Shown: positions 1 to 9,070 of the stretch, one piece after another
Numbering within the stretch: the stretch's first letter is position 1
Layout: the number at the start of each line of letters is the position of its first letter
Assembly: GCA_016892645.1 (NCBI GenBank)
Contig: JAFEMX010000022.1
Span: forward strand, 1-43,929
DNA: 43,929 nucleotides
Source: Micrococcaceae bacterium RIT 802
GTDB lineage: Bacteria > Actinomycetota > Actinomycetes > Actinomycetales > Micrococcaceae
Reading direction: 5' to 3'
Position numbers and translations under genes: made by a program
The notes under the pieces: model-generated
The model's database searches: none
The model's input: the letters and a program-made list of their open reading frames with translations, nothing else
Told to the model about the DNA's origin: nothing

Positions 1-39
1 CCCCCTGGCCCTGTCACCCTTCGACCCCTGGAGATTCTC

Positions 40-43
<4 letters not shown>
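1..43 (+). CDS. thiO: 3' end of glycine oxidase ThiO (partial)
   Basis: Only the last 13 codons and the stop are inside the window. Read in the frame that ends at TGA 41-43, they give a tail ending SPFDPWRFS. This resembles the Pro-Phe...Arg-Phe ending common at the C-terminus of ThiO-type FAD-dependent glycine oxidases. The TGA overlaps the thiS start (ATGA), as expected for a thiO-thiS-thiG operon. ThiO oxidises glycine to the iminoacetate used in thiazole formation. The assignment rests on a short tail and on context, so it is moderate. Confidence 0.55.
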
Positions 44-1066
<1,023 letters not shown>

Positions 1067-1085
1067 AACCACCGCCCCCGGCGAG

Positions 1086-1120
1086 GATCCCGCACATCGT
1101 CGGGGCGGGGTGCCGGGATC
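1086..1120. terminator. Candidate bidirectional terminator between thiG and the RNB gene
   Basis: Arms GATCCCG-CAC (1086-1095) and GTGCCGGGATC (1110-1120) pair with one bulged base around a G-rich loop. The hairpin lies between two convergent genes and touches the stop codon of the minus-strand gene. It has no T-tract, so confidence is limited. Confidence 0.4.
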
Positions 1121-2582
1121 AGAGGATCCTGAACAGCACCGTCCGCTTGTCGATGTCCGCCTCGATGAGTTCTGCACGGACGCGCTCTCCGGCCTCGGCG
1201 GTCCCCTCGAATCGCGCGTTGACCGCAGGATCGAGCAGCTGCAACCGACCTCCCGGGATGTTCCCGTTCTCCCGGGCCGTGGCGATTTGCCCCGGGCTGG
1301 CCCCATTGAGCGTGACCGCTTCAAACGTCTCGCCGATCCGGTCGACGAGCAGGGCGGCCTCCACGGTGTCGATGGCCGCCCGTTCGACGTTCCCGGCAAC
1401 CTGGTTGGAGGCCTGCATCAAATCCGGCAGCAACGGCAATGCCCGGCGAATCCCCTCGGGAACGGGGGCGCCGCGCACCAGGTGTTCGCAGACGACCAGG
1501 ACGAAGCGGTCCACCAGGCGCCGCAGGGGGGCCGTGGTGTGGGCATAGGGCGCGGCGATGGCGGCCTGGGTGCGCTCCCGCGGGGGATCGCCGGCGAAGG
1601 CCGTGTAGCCGGCTCCGCGGAAGAGCGACGTTGCGGCGTGCATGATGGCCAGTTGCCGCGGCTGGGCCACATCCAGGGATCTGAGGAATTCGCCGTAGGG
1701 GACACCGGGTTCCCACGGCGTGCCCAGCGAGGCGGCCTCCTGGCGGAAGGCCGTGGAACTGTGCTCATCGGGGGCGGGCATCGTGCGCAGGATACCGATC
1801 CTGCCCTCGAGCATGATCCGCGCCGCCTCCATGCCGGTCATCAGGGAGATCTGCGCGTTCCAGTCCTCGACGGGCAGGGGGGCGCGTGCCTCCAGCCGGT
1901 ACACGCCGGCGTCGTCCACCTCGACTTCCTGTTCGGGGATGCGCAAGCTGGCACCCCCGCGCCGTCGCTCTGCCTCGATGCGCTTGATGCCCACTTCCTT
2001 GAGCAGGGCCAACGAGACGGAAGCGGTCCCCTCGTCAATGGCGGTCTGCACGCCCGCGTAGTCGAGCTTTGCCCGGCTGGATACCACCGCCCGCACCAGT
2101 TCGGTTCGGCGTACCGCGGCCGCCGCGTCCAGGTGGAACGTCCAGACGTAGGCGCTCCGCCGGCGGCCCGGCAGCAGGGACCCGGCATCCTCGCTGATGA
2201 CTTCGGGATGCAGGGGGATGCGGCGCCCCGGCAGGTAGAGTGTCTGGCCGCGCCGCCGTGTCTCGGCATCCAGCGTGCCGTCGAGGGCAACAAACGCCGG
2301 AACGTCGGCGATGGCATAGCGGATCGTGTATCCGTGCCCGTCGCGCTCGAGGTGTACGGCCTGGTCCAAGTCGGTCGAGGTCGGGGGGTCGATGGTGACA
2401 AAATCGATGCGGGTCAGGTCAATGTCGGAAAAGGCGACCTGCTCGACGGCCGCCCGTGCCTCCGCCAGGGCATCCTCCGGGTAGCGGGATGGCAGCTCGA
2501 GGGTTTCGGCCAGCCCCTCGAGGGCGGCCGCGAGCCGGGACTGCCGGGCGCTGGTCTTCACGTCGATGAGTTTGTGCACCAC
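1119..2582 (-). CDS. RNB-domain ribonuclease (RNase II/R family)
   Basis: A protein of about 487 residues with the RNB catalytic domain of RNase II/R exoribonucleases, which degrade RNA 3' to 5'. The catalytic signature is TIDPPTSTDLDQAV (about residues 63-76), with Asp65, Asp71 and Asp73 present. The fourth Asp of the usual D...DxDD set is Gln74. PYAHTTAPLRRLVDRF matches the conserved RNB C-terminal segment. No clear N-terminal cold-shock domain is seen, and the C-terminal 70 residues look like a degenerate S1-type fold, which gives the compact single-domain form common in actinobacteria. GTG 2582 was chosen because a -10 hexamer (TAGGCT) ends 7 nt before it, so the mRNA should be leaderless. 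The minus frame is open far upstream, but that part is antisense to the next gene. Confidence 0.85.
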   Translation of the reverse strand: MVHKLIDVKTSARQSRLAAALEGLAETLELPSRYPEDALAEARAAVEQVAFSDIDLTRIDFVTIDPPTSTDLDQAVHLERDGHGYTIRYAIADVPAFVALDGTLDAETRRRGQTLYLPGRRIPLHPEVISEDAGSLLPGRRRSAYVWTFHLDAAAAVRRTELVRAVVSSRAKLDYAGVQTAIDEGTASVSLALLKEVGIKRIEAERRRGGASLRIPEQEVEVDDAGVYRLEARAPLPVEDWNAQISLMTGMEAARIMLEGRIGILRTMPAPDEHSSTAFRQEAASLGTPWEPGVPYGEFLRSLDVAQPRQLAIMHAATSLFRGAGYTAFAGDPPRERTQAAIAAPYAHTTAPLRRLVDRFVLVVCEHLVRGAPVPEGIRRALPLLPDLMQASNQVAGNVERAAIDTVEAALLVDRIGETFEAVTLNGASPGQIATARENGNIPGGRLQLLDPAVNARFEGTAEAGERVRAELIEADIDKRTVLFRIL

Positions 2583-2589
2583 AAGGGCC

Positions 2590-2595
2590 AGCCTA
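2590..2595 (-). promoter_or_regulatory. -10 hexamer TAGGCT for a leaderless RNB transcript
   Basis: TAGGCT on the minus strand, then a 7-nt spacer, then GTG 2582. The distance puts the predicted transcription start at or next to the start codon. No good -35 is visible. Confidence 0.5.
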
Positions 2596-2647
2596 GCCAC
2601 ATCGGTGCGTGAAATCAGTGCCCGCCCGTGCCGAAGTGCCAGCGGAG

Positions 2648-2653
2648 TAGTCT
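2648..2653 (+). promoter_or_regulatory. -10 hexamer TAGTCT for a leaderless transcript
   Basis: TAGTCT, then 7 nt (GGATTCC), then ATG 2661. It fits the TANNNT consensus and the leaderless spacing. It faces away from the RNB -10, so the two genes share a divergent promoter region. Confidence 0.5.
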
Positions 2654-2660
2654 GGATTCC

Positions 2661-3341
2661 ATGACCGAGCTGCCGCCGCCGATCCTTGACGAAGCGACCC
2701 GAACCCGTGCCGAACTGGCCCTCTATGGGCTGATGGCCTACCGGGAGCTGACGGCCTTCGAGCGGCTGTCCTCGGACGCGCGGTTCTCGCCCACGCTGGC
2801 CGACCGCGAGGCCCTGGCCCGCCTGTCCGTCCACGAATTCGGGCACTACGAGCGGGTGGTCGCGGCCATCGCCGCCCGTGGCCACGACCCGGAGACCACC
2901 ATGGAGCCGTTCATGGCGTCCATCGACGCGTTGCACGAGCGCACCCGTCCGGGGGACTGGTTCGAATCCCTCATGAAGGCCCACGTCATCGATTCCGTCT
3001 CGGGGGACTTCTACGTGGCCATAGCGCGGGCCCTCGCTCCCGAGGCCCGGGCACTGGTCCAGGAGGTGCAGGCACTGGACGAACAAAACAAGTGGCTCCA
3101 TGATCGGCTCCGTGCCGCACTGGACGAGGACCCCCGGTTGGCATCCCGGCTGGCCCTGTGGGGACGCCGGCTGCTGGGCGAGGCGCTGACGCAGGCCCGC
3201 AGGATCAACGAACGCGGATTGCGCTGGGACCAGTTGTTCGCCGCATCGGGCGAGGGGGGCGAAGAACGCCTGGCCCGGTTGTTCGGCACGCTGGTGGAAA
3301 ACCATTCGCGCCGCATGGCCGCCCTGGGGTTGACGGCCTGA
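2661..3341 (+). CDS. Ferritin-like fold protein, MiaE-like family
   Basis: A 226-residue, mostly helical protein of the actinobacterial ferritin-like group related to tRNA-(ms2io6A) hydroxylase MiaE. Possible di-metal ligands are visible in the first two helices: YRELTAFERL (about residues 24-33) and SVHEFGHYERV (about residues 57-67), the latter carrying an ExxH. Later helices carry further acidic and His residues (KAHVIDSVSGD). It has no signal peptide or membrane segment. Whether it hydroxylates tRNA is not established for this branch, so the fold is firmer than the activity. ATG 2661 was taken because a -10 hexamer sits 7 nt upstream; the in-frame ATG at 2628 lies upstream of that promoter. 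A relative sits near fasR and moeZ in mycobacteria (from memory), so the neighbourhood is conserved. Confidence 0.8.
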   Translation: MTELPPPILDEATRTRAELALYGLMAYRELTAFERLSSDARFSPTLADREALARLSVHEFGHYERVVAAIAARGHDPETTMEPFMASIDALHERTRPGDWFESLMKAHVIDSVSGDFYVAIARALAPEARALVQEVQALDEQNKWLHDRLRAALDEDPRLASRLALWGRRLLGEALTQARRINERGLRWDQLFAASGEGGEERLARLFGTLVENHSRRMAALGLTA

Positions 3342-3383
3342 GTCCAGGGAACAAGCATGGGAGGGGGCCGAAAGGAGTGATCC

Positions 3384-4076
3384 ATGACCGATCCATCCAC
3401 CGCAGCGGCTGCGTCCCCGGACCCGGCCGCATTGACGGGAACCCAGATCACCGGGGAGCTTTCCCACCTGCCCGACTGGCGCTACCGCGCGGGCGCGCTG
3501 GTGACGGCGTACGCGTTCGACACCTCGGCGGCCGCCATCGGCTTCATCGCCGCGGTCGGGGCGATCGCCGAGGAGCAGCATCACCACCCCGACCTTGAAT
3601 GGCGCTACAACACCGTGTTCCTGGCGGTGTCGTCCCATGATGCCGGGGGAGCGGTCACGGCGAAGGACACGCGGTATGCCGCAGCCGTCTCCGCTGCCGC
3701 GGGGCGCACCGGCGGACGCGCCGAGCCGCATCGGCATACCACCGTGGAATTGGGCCTCGACACGGATGATCCCTCACGCATCGCCGAGTTCTGGACACGT
3801 GCGCTGGGCTACCGGTTGGCAGACAACGGCGACCTCGTGGACCCCGAAGGACGGAACCCGACCATCTGGTTCCAGGTCACCGATACCCCAGCGCACAACC
3901 GGTTCCACCTGGACCGCAACGTACCACTGAGTGCCCTGGACGCCGAGCGTGAGCGCATGCGTCCCGCCGGCGGCGAAGGGGACGGGGCACGGCACCCCTC
4001 CTTCCGCGTGTACACCGATCCGGACGGCAACAGGGTGTGCCTGTGCACGGAGATCGGGCACATGCCCGGGGACTGA
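3384..4076 (+). CDS. Pterin-4a-carbinolamine dehydratase fused to a VOC domain
   Basis: A 230-residue two-domain protein. Residues about 15-105 match pterin-4a-carbinolamine dehydratase (PCD/PhhB). The full signature is present: E63, His67-His68-Pro69, Tyr75, His85 and Asp95 at the family spacing. PCD dehydrates 4a-hydroxytetrahydrobiopterin, and relatives also act as coactivators or molybdopterin-linked proteins. Residues about 118-230 form a glyoxalase/VOC-type half (HTTVELGLDTDDPSRIAEFW; later FRVYTDPDGNRVCLCTE). This half has plausible metal ligands but an unknown substrate. ATG 3384 follows AAAGGAG at about 6 nt. No aromatic amino-acid hydroxylase is nearby, so the pterin partner is unknown. 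The gene is convergent with DUF3107. Confidence 0.82.
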   Translation: MTDPSTAAAASPDPAALTGTQITGELSHLPDWRYRAGALVTAYAFDTSAAAIGFIAAVGAIAEEQHHHPDLEWRYNTVFLAVSSHDAGGAVTAKDTRYAAAVSAAAGRTGGRAEPHRHTTVELGLDTDDPSRIAEFWTRALGYRLADNGDLVDPEGRNPTIWFQVTDTPAHNRFHLDRNVPLSALDAERERMRPAGGEGDGARHPSFRVYTDPDGNRVCLCTEIGHMPGD

Positions 4077-4102
4077 CGAGCAGGGCGCGGCTCGCGGCGC
4101 CA

Positions 4103-4152
4103 CCGGTTCCGGGTATGCCGACGGCCGGCCCCGACGCGTGCGTCGGAACCGG
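4103..4152. terminator. Bidirectional hairpin between the PCD-VOC and DUF3107 genes
   Basis: CCGGTTCCG (4103-4111) pairs perfectly with CGGAACCGG (4144-4152). A second inner hairpin forms from CCGACGC and GCGTCGG. The position between convergent genes supports a terminator role, although no T-tract follows. Confidence 0.55.
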
Positions 4153-4172
4153 CCGCAAGGGTGCGGGACTGG

Positions 4173-4400
4173 CTAGACCTGGGTGGCGAACCCCACGCGG
4201 CGCTGCTCCTCGGCACCGACCTCCACATATCCGATGACACCGGCCGGAATGATGACCTGGCGGCCCTTGGAATCGGTGAGGACCAGGTCCGTGGATCCGC
4301 TGATGGCATCGCGGACGGTCTTGCTGACCTGCTCCGCGGTCTCTGCGGATTCGATGACAACCTCGCGGGCAACATTCTGGATTCCGATGCGCACGTCCAT
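4173..4400 (-). CDS. DUF3107 family small protein
   Basis: A 75-residue protein matching the actinobacterial DUF3107 family (the mycobacterial relative is TB9.4). It starts MDVRIGIQN, contains a conserved Arg-Glu-rich first half (REVVIESAETAEQV) and ends with a VGFATQV tail. It has no catalytic motif, signal peptide or membrane segment. The start at 4400 has a strong AGGAG about 6 nt upstream. It lies directly downstream of the FasR-like regulator on the same strand, an arrangement I recall from mycobacteria. Its function is not known. Confidence 0.88.
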   Translation of the reverse strand: MDVRIGIQNVAREVVIESAETAEQVSKTVRDAISGSTDLVLTDSKGRQVIIPAGVIGYVEVGAEEQRRVGFATQV

Positions 4401-4467
4401 GGGGGCTCCTCTATCAGTCGGTGGGCGCCGGTGGGCGGCGCCGGTCTACGTCAGACAACAATCTACG

Positions 4468-5088
4468 TCAGGCTTCCTTGGGGAACCGACCGATTCCGCG
4501 CCAAGCTAAACGGGAGACCAGCTCGCTGGCCTCCTCGAGGTCCACCTCACCCTCCAGCTCAAGCCAGTAGCGCGCCGAGACCTGGGCCATGCCGGACATG
4601 GCCCGTCCCAGCAGCACCGCCTGGGCACGGCTCAACCCGGTGTCTTCGGAGATGACACCCGCGATGGCATCGGCGAACCGGGCATTGAACGCCTCAAGCC
4701 GCGAGCCGACGGCCGCATCGTGCATCAGGTCCGATTCGAAGACCAGCCGGTGGGCCTGGCTGTCGCTGGCGATGAAGCCGAAGAACTCGCGGATGGTCGC
4801 CTGGACCCTCAGCTTGTTGTCGGTGGTCGAGGCGATGGCCCCGAGAAGCCGGCCGGTCAGGTCCTCCAGATGCTCGTCCAGCAAGGCCAGGTAGAGCTCG
4901 CGCTTGCCCGGGAAGTGCTGGTAGAGCACCGGCTTGCTGACCATCGCCACGTCGGCGATCTCGTCCATGGCCGCGCCATGGTAGCCATGGGCGACAAACA
5001 CCTGGTGGGCGGCCTGGAGCAGCTGCCGCCGGCGCTGGTCCCGAGGCATCCGCGGTGTCCGCTGCGAATTTTCCGTACTGCTCTCCAC
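4468..5088 (-). CDS. fasR: TetR-family regulator, FasR-like
   Basis: A 206-residue TetR-family protein. The N-terminal helix-turn-helix is clear: GYHGAAMDEIADVAMVSK followed by PVLYQHFPGKRELYLALL. The ligand domain starts with an STTDN segment that, from memory, is shared with mycobacterial FasR, the TetR-type activator of fatty-acid synthase genes. The DUF3107 and MoeZ neighbours also fit that ortholog. GTG 5088 was chosen because GGAGAG lies 7 nt upstream; ATG codons at 5145 and 5136 would add 16-19 poorly conserved residues. The gene diverges from moeZ. A perfect 12-bp palindrome lies between them and is a candidate operator. The fas-type targets lie outside the window, so the assignment rests on homology and synteny. 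Confidence 0.8.
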   Translation of the reverse strand: MESSTENSQRTPRMPRDQRRRQLLQAAHQVFVAHGYHGAAMDEIADVAMVSKPVLYQHFPGKRELYLALLDEHLEDLTGRLLGAIASTTDNKLRVQATIREFFGFIASDSQAHRLVFESDLMHDAAVGSRLEAFNARFADAIAGVISEDTGLSRAQAVLLGRAMSGMAQVSARYWLELEGEVDLEEASELVSRLAWRGIGRFPKEA

Positions 5089-5138
5089 TGCCTGCCTCTC
5101 CGCCGGGACGCCGTCGTCGTGCCGGACGTTGCCCATTC

Positions 5139-5150
5139 TACCCATGGGTA
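5139..5150. promoter_or_regulatory. 12-bp perfect palindrome in the fasR/moeZ divergent region
   Basis: TACCCATGGGTA is fully self-complementary. It sits where the moeZ -35 should be and just upstream of the regulator start. TetR-family proteins often bind such sites in their own divergent promoters. Operator function is inferred. Confidence 0.45.
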
Positions 5151-5165
5151 TTCCCCGGGCGGGAC

Positions 5166-5171
5166 TAAACT
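5166..5171 (+). promoter_or_regulatory. -10 hexamer TAAACT for a leaderless moeZ transcript
   Basis: TAAACT, then GGGCCC (6 nt), then ATG 5178. No ribosome-binding site precedes the ATG, which fits a leaderless start. Confidence 0.55.
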
Positions 5172-5177
5172 GGGCCC

Positions 5178-6356
5178 ATGCAGAAAGCGACAGCGGAACG
5201 CCCCGGCCCCCTCGTCGAGCCGGGGGCGGAACTGGGACCCGATGAACTCAAGCGCTATTCGCGGCACATCATCATCCCCGAGGTGGGGATGGACGGGCAG
5301 CGGCGGTTGAAGAACGCCCGCGTGCTGGTGATCGGCGCCGGCGGTCTCGGCTCTCCGGCACTGCTCTACCTGGCAGCAGCCGGCGTGGGCACGATCGGCA
5401 TCGTCGAGGACGACACCGTGGAGGTCTCCAACCTGCAGCGCCAGGTGATCCACGGGATGTCCAACCTGGGCCAGGGCAAGGGCGAGTCCGCACGGGCGTC
5501 CATCGCCGAGATCAACCCGTTCACCGACGTCGTGCTCCACACCGAGCACCTGGGAAGCGCCAACGCGCTGGAGATCTTTTCCGGGTACGACCTCATCCTG
5601 GACGGGACGGACAACTTCGCGACCCGGTACCTGGTCAACGACGCGGCGGCGATCCTGGGCAAGCCCTATGTCTGGGGCTCGATCCTGCGGTTCGACGGGC
5701 AGGTCAGCGTGTTCTGGAACGGCCACGGGCCGACCTACCGCGACCTGTACCCGGAGGCGCCTCCGGCCGGCACCGTTCCGTCGTGCGCGGAGGGCGGGGT
5801 GTTCGGTGTGCTGTGCGCCCAGATCGGGTCCGTGATGGCGGCCGAGGCGATCAAGCTGGTCACCGGCATCGGCGAGACGTTGCTGGGCCGGGTCCTCATC
5901 CTCGACGCGCTGGCCATGAGCTGGCGGGAGATCCGCCTGCGCCCGGATCCGGAAACCGTCCAGCCGGTCGAGCTGCTGGCGGACTACCCTGCCTTTTGCG
6001 GGGTCGCCCCGGCCACGGAGCGGGAGCTGCCGACCATCGACCCGGCCGGGCTGCGGGATCTGCTGGCCGAACGCGCGGCGGGCCGTCGGGACTTCCTGCT
6101 GGTCGACGTGCGCGAGGCGGGGGAGGCGGAGATCGTGGCCATCGACGGCGCCGAACTGGCGCCGCGCGGCCAGGTGCTTGGTGGGGACATCGAATTGCCC
6201 CGCGACCGCGAACTGGTCCTGCATTGCAAGTCCGGCGGCAGGTCAGGTGAGGTGCTCGGCTACCTGCTGGACCACGGATACGGCAACGTCAGGCATCTGG
6301 AGGGCGGAATTGCCGCGTGGGTCGACCAGGTGGAGCCCGCCAAGCCGATGTACTGA
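5178..6356 (+). CDS. moeZ: Adenylyltransferase/sulfurtransferase MoeZ
   Basis: A 392-residue E1-like/rhodanese fusion. The N-terminal two thirds is a MoeB/ThiF domain. It has the nucleotide-binding loop VIGAGGLGSPALLYL (about residues 50-64), the acidic strand VEDDTVEVSNLQRQ, GTDNFATRYLVND, and SCAEGGVFGVLC in place of a full CxxC zinc pair. The C-terminal rhodanese domain ends with HCKSGGRSGEV, whose Cys350 would carry the persulfide. Such enzymes adenylate the C-terminal glycine of ubiquitin-like sulfur carriers (MoaD, CysO, ThiS) and then deliver sulfur. thiS lies 4.9 kb away and no stand-alone thiF is visible, so MoeZ is a candidate activator of ThiS as well as MoaD. Confidence 0.92.
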   Translation: MQKATAERPGPLVEPGAELGPDELKRYSRHIIIPEVGMDGQRRLKNARVLVIGAGGLGSPALLYLAAAGVGTIGIVEDDTVEVSNLQRQVIHGMSNLGQGKGESARASIAEINPFTDVVLHTEHLGSANALEIFSGYDLILDGTDNFATRYLVNDAAAILGKPYVWGSILRFDGQVSVFWNGHGPTYRDLYPEAPPAGTVPSCAEGGVFGVLCAQIGSVMAAEAIKLVTGIGETLLGRVLILDALAMSWREIRLRPDPETVQPVELLADYPAFCGVAPATERELPTIDPAGLRDLLAERAAGRRDFLLVDVREAGEAEIVAIDGAELAPRGQVLGGDIELPRDRELVLHCKSGGRSGEVLGYLLDHGYGNVRHLEGGIAAWVDQVEPAKPMY

Positions 6357-6372
6357 CGTCGCGCGGGGCCCG

Positions 6373-7725
6373 TCAGGCCTCGCGGCGGACGGGGCAGGCC
6401 GCCTGGGCGTCGGTATCCGACGGGGAGGTCCCGGCCGCCGTCGCGGCCGGACCGGCGGCGACGCCGGAGGCCGGCGCGGCGAGCTCGATGCCGAACAGGG
6501 TCGCCAGTGCCTCCTCGACGTCGCCCTGGCGTCCGTCGGCCGCCAACTCGCGTGCCCGCACCGTCGGGACATGGAGCAGCTGGCGCATCATCCGCCGCAT
6601 GGCGAACTCGACTTCCTCCGCGGCGGCCGTGCACCCGTGCTGGGCCCTGACCTTCTGCACTTCGGTTTCCAGCACCTGCTGGGTGTGCTTGCGCAGGGCC
6701 ACGATGGCCGCGTCGGCGGAACGCTGGCGCTGTTCCCCGGCGAATTGCTCGGCGGCGGCGCCGACGATGGTGCTGGCCTGGGACAGCGCCTCGGACTGTT
6801 CGGCCGGTGCAGCCATGCGCACCGATTCCAAGGTGATCAGGTCCACGCCCTCGAGCGTGGCGACATCAGGGTCGACATCGTGGGTCAGGGCCAGGTCGAT
6901 GGCGACCAGCGGCCGTCCGCCGCGGTCGAGTGTCTGCAGCTCGGCGGCGTCGATGCGCACGCCCCCGCCGCTGCAGCCGATCAGCACATCGGCCTCGCGC
7001 AGCACCAGGGCCAGCGAATCCTCGTCGACGGCGGTTCCCCCGCGGGAGGCGACGAACGCGTCGGCGCGCCCGGACGCCGAATACACGAAGATGTTGGTGG
7101 CCCCGCGTTCCTTCAGGCGGGCCATCGTGGCGCCGGCGTAGGCGCCGGTGCCGAAGACGACGACATTGCGTCCGGCCCATGAGGTGGTGCCGGAGATGTC
7201 CTCGGAGAGGTCCAGGGCAACGGAGACGATCGACAGGCCCCGTCCACCGAGTGCGGTCCGGGTCCCGACATCCTTGGCGGTGCGCGAGGCGGTCTGGAAG
7301 AGCCTCACCAGCGCACCGGATGCCGTGCCGCTGGCCTGGGCATCGATGAGGGCGCGGCGGACCTGGCCGGCGATTTCGCGTTCGCCGATCACCGCCGAGT
7401 CGAGGCCGGCGCCGACGGCGAAGAGGTGGGAGACGGCGTCGTGTTCCGTCTTGGACTCCAACGCCTGGGAGACCTGGTCCTGGGGCAACCCGGATGCCGC
7501 GGAGATCTGTTCGATCACTGCCTGGCGGGCCGCGGGGATCTCGGCCTCGTTCGGGGCCTCGCAGTAGACCTCGTACCGGTTGCAGGTGGAGAGCACGACG
7601 GCGCCGGAGACCGGCGTCGTGCCGTCGAGCACGGCGGAAGCGACCCCGTCGGCGCCGGCGCTGAGCCGTGCCACCGTCTCGAGGTCGATATCAGAATGGG
7701 AGGCGACGAGTGCTAAGAAGACCAC
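6373..7725 (-). CDS. hemA: Glutamyl-tRNA reductase HemA
   Basis: A protein of about 450 residues catalysing the first committed step of C5 heme synthesis, NADPH reduction of glutamyl-tRNA to glutamate-1-semialdehyde. STCNRYEVY contains the nucleophile Cys48, and [13 protein letters not shown] is the second family signature. The NADPH loop [15 protein letters not shown] and a C-terminal dimerisation region follow. The tail is Ala-rich and ends [11 protein letters not shown] 7725 gives the usual start ([10 protein letters not shown]) and has AGGGGA 4 nt upstream. ATG 7740 is an in-frame alternative adding five residues. hemA stands alone on the minus strand, divergent from the rest of the heme genes and convergent with moeZ. 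Confidence 0.93.
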   Translation of the reverse strand: MVFLALVASHSDIDLETVARLSAGADGVASAVLDGTTPVSGAVVLSTCNRYEVYCEAPNEAEIPAARQAVIEQISAASGLPQDQVSQALESKTEHDAVSHLFAVGAGLDSAVIGEREIAGQVRRALIDAQASGTASGALVRLFQTASRTAKDVGTRTALGGRGLSIVSVALDLSEDISGTTSWAGRNVVVFGTGAYAGATMARLKERGATNIFVYSASGRADAFVASRGGTAVDEDSLALVLREADVLIGCSGGGVRIDAAELQTLDRGGRPLVAIDLALTHDVDPDVATLEGVDLITLESVRMAAPAEQSEALSQASTIVGAAAEQFAGEQRQRSADAAIVALRKHTQQVLETEVQKVRAQHGCTAAAEEVEFAMRRMMRQLLHVPTVRARELAADGRQGDVEEALATLFGIELAAPASGVAAGPAATAAGTSPSDTDAQAACPVRREA

Positions 7726-7760
7726 AATGTCCCCTATCATAACTTCCCGCCGTCGTTTTC

Positions 7761-7779
7761 GGCAGCGAGGCTGACCTAA
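7761..7779. promoter_or_regulatory. Possible iron-regulator (DtxR/IdeR-like) box between hemA and hemE
   Basis: The minus strand reads TTAGGTCAGCCT and then diverges. The first 12 of 19 positions follow the known actinobacterial iron box (TTAGGTTAG-type dyad), but the other half-site is poor. It lies in the shared hemA/hemE control region, where an iron or heme signal would make sense. This is a candidate only. Confidence 0.3.
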
Positions 7780-7916
7780 GTTGTCCGCCAAAAACCCCCG
7801 GAATGGCGGGCACAAGCGGCTTTTCGACGAATTGTAGAACGTGTCGTTGCCCACGAATCGCCGTCGCACCCACCCCGGATTAACGGTTGTCGACGCGGAC
7901 TTGGCAGAATCGGATC

Positions 7917-8987
7917 ATGACCTTGAGCGCTAGCCACCCGTTGATGGATGGCCGTACCTCCGCATCCGACCTGATCACCGCATACCGCGGCGGTGCCCCG
8001 ACCCGACGGCCGGTGTGGTTCATGCGCCAGGCCGGCAGGTCACTTCCCGAATACCGGAAGCTGCGCGAGGGCACCAACATGCTCGAATCCTGCCTGCGTC
8101 CCGACATGGCCTCCGAGATCACCCTGCAGCCGGTGCGCCGCCACGGTGTCGACGCCGCGATCTTCTTCTCCGACATCGTCATCCCGCTGAAGCTGGCCGG
8201 GGTGGACGTGGACATCGTCCCCGGCGTCGGACCCGTGCTGGGCGAACCGGTGCGCACCGCGGCCGACGTGGCCCGGCTGCCCCGGCTCGACGACGCCTCC
8301 CTGGACCCCATCCGCGAGGCCGTCGCCCTGACGGTCGACGAACTGGGCAGCACCCCGCTGATCGGCTTTGCCGGTGCACCGTTCACGGTCGCCGCGTACA
8401 TGGTCGAGGGCAAGCCCTCCCGCGACCATCTGGGCCCACGGCGGATGATGCACACCGAACCGGACACCTGGCAGGCGCTGGCGGACTGGGCCGCCGAGGC
8501 CTCCGGGGCGTTCCTGCGGGCCCAGCTCGAGGCCGGCGCCAGTGCCGGACAGCTGTTCGACTCGTGGGCCGGGAGCCTGTCGCTGGCCGACTACGAACGG
8601 TTCGTGGCGCCCGCATCCACCCGCGCCCTGGCCAGCGTGAAGGACCTGGGCGCGCCGTTGGTGCACTTCGGGACCGGAACCGGCGAACTGCTGCCGGCCA
8701 TGCGCGACGCCGGCGCCGACGTGGTCGGTGTCGACTACCGCTTGCCGTTGGCCGAGGCCAACCGCCGACTGGGCGGTGGCTCCGTGCTGCAGGGCAACAT
8801 CGACCCGGCCCTGCTGGCCGCTCCGTGGGACGTCCTGGAGGAGCATGTCCGCGCCGTCCTGGCGTCCGGGGACGAGGCGCCGGGCCACGTCGTGAACCTC
8901 GGACACGGGGTCCCCCCGGACACCGATCCGCAGGTCTTGACCCGGCTGGTCGAACTGGTCCACTCGGTGCCCCCGGCGGCCCGCTGA
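7917..8987 (+). CDS. hemE: Uroporphyrinogen decarboxylase HemE
   Basis: A 356-residue TIM-barrel enzyme converting uroporphyrinogen III to coproporphyrinogen III. The signature RPVWFMRQAGRSLPEYR (about residues 30-46) is intact, followed by FSDIVIPLKLAGVDVDIVPG and GFAGAPFTVAAYMVEG. FDSWAGSLS and NLGHGVPPDTDP near the end are also family hallmarks. ATG 7917 was chosen because the protein then begins shortly before the conserved core. CAGAAT lies 6 nt upstream and could act as a weak -10 for a leaderless mRNA. This is the first gene of the eight-gene heme run, and the gaps to following genes are short or negative. Confidence 0.94.
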   Translation: MTLSASHPLMDGRTSASDLITAYRGGAPTRRPVWFMRQAGRSLPEYRKLREGTNMLESCLRPDMASEITLQPVRRHGVDAAIFFSDIVIPLKLAGVDVDIVPGVGPVLGEPVRTAADVARLPRLDDASLDPIREAVALTVDELGSTPLIGFAGAPFTVAAYMVEGKPSRDHLGPRRMMHTEPDTWQALADWAAEASGAFLRAQLEAGASAGQLFDSWAGSLSLADYERFVAPASTRALASVKDLGAPLVHFGTGTGELLPAMRDAGADVVGVDYRLPLAEANRRLGGGSVLQGNIDPALLAAPWDVLEEHVRAVLASGDEAPGHVVNLGHGVPPDTDPQVLTRLVELVHSVPPAAR

Positions 8988-9070
8988 ACCACCCTCCCAC
9001 CGGGCTCACAGGGCACGCAACGATAATGGACGGGAAAGCTGCAGTACGGCACCGCGGAAAGGACGCATCG

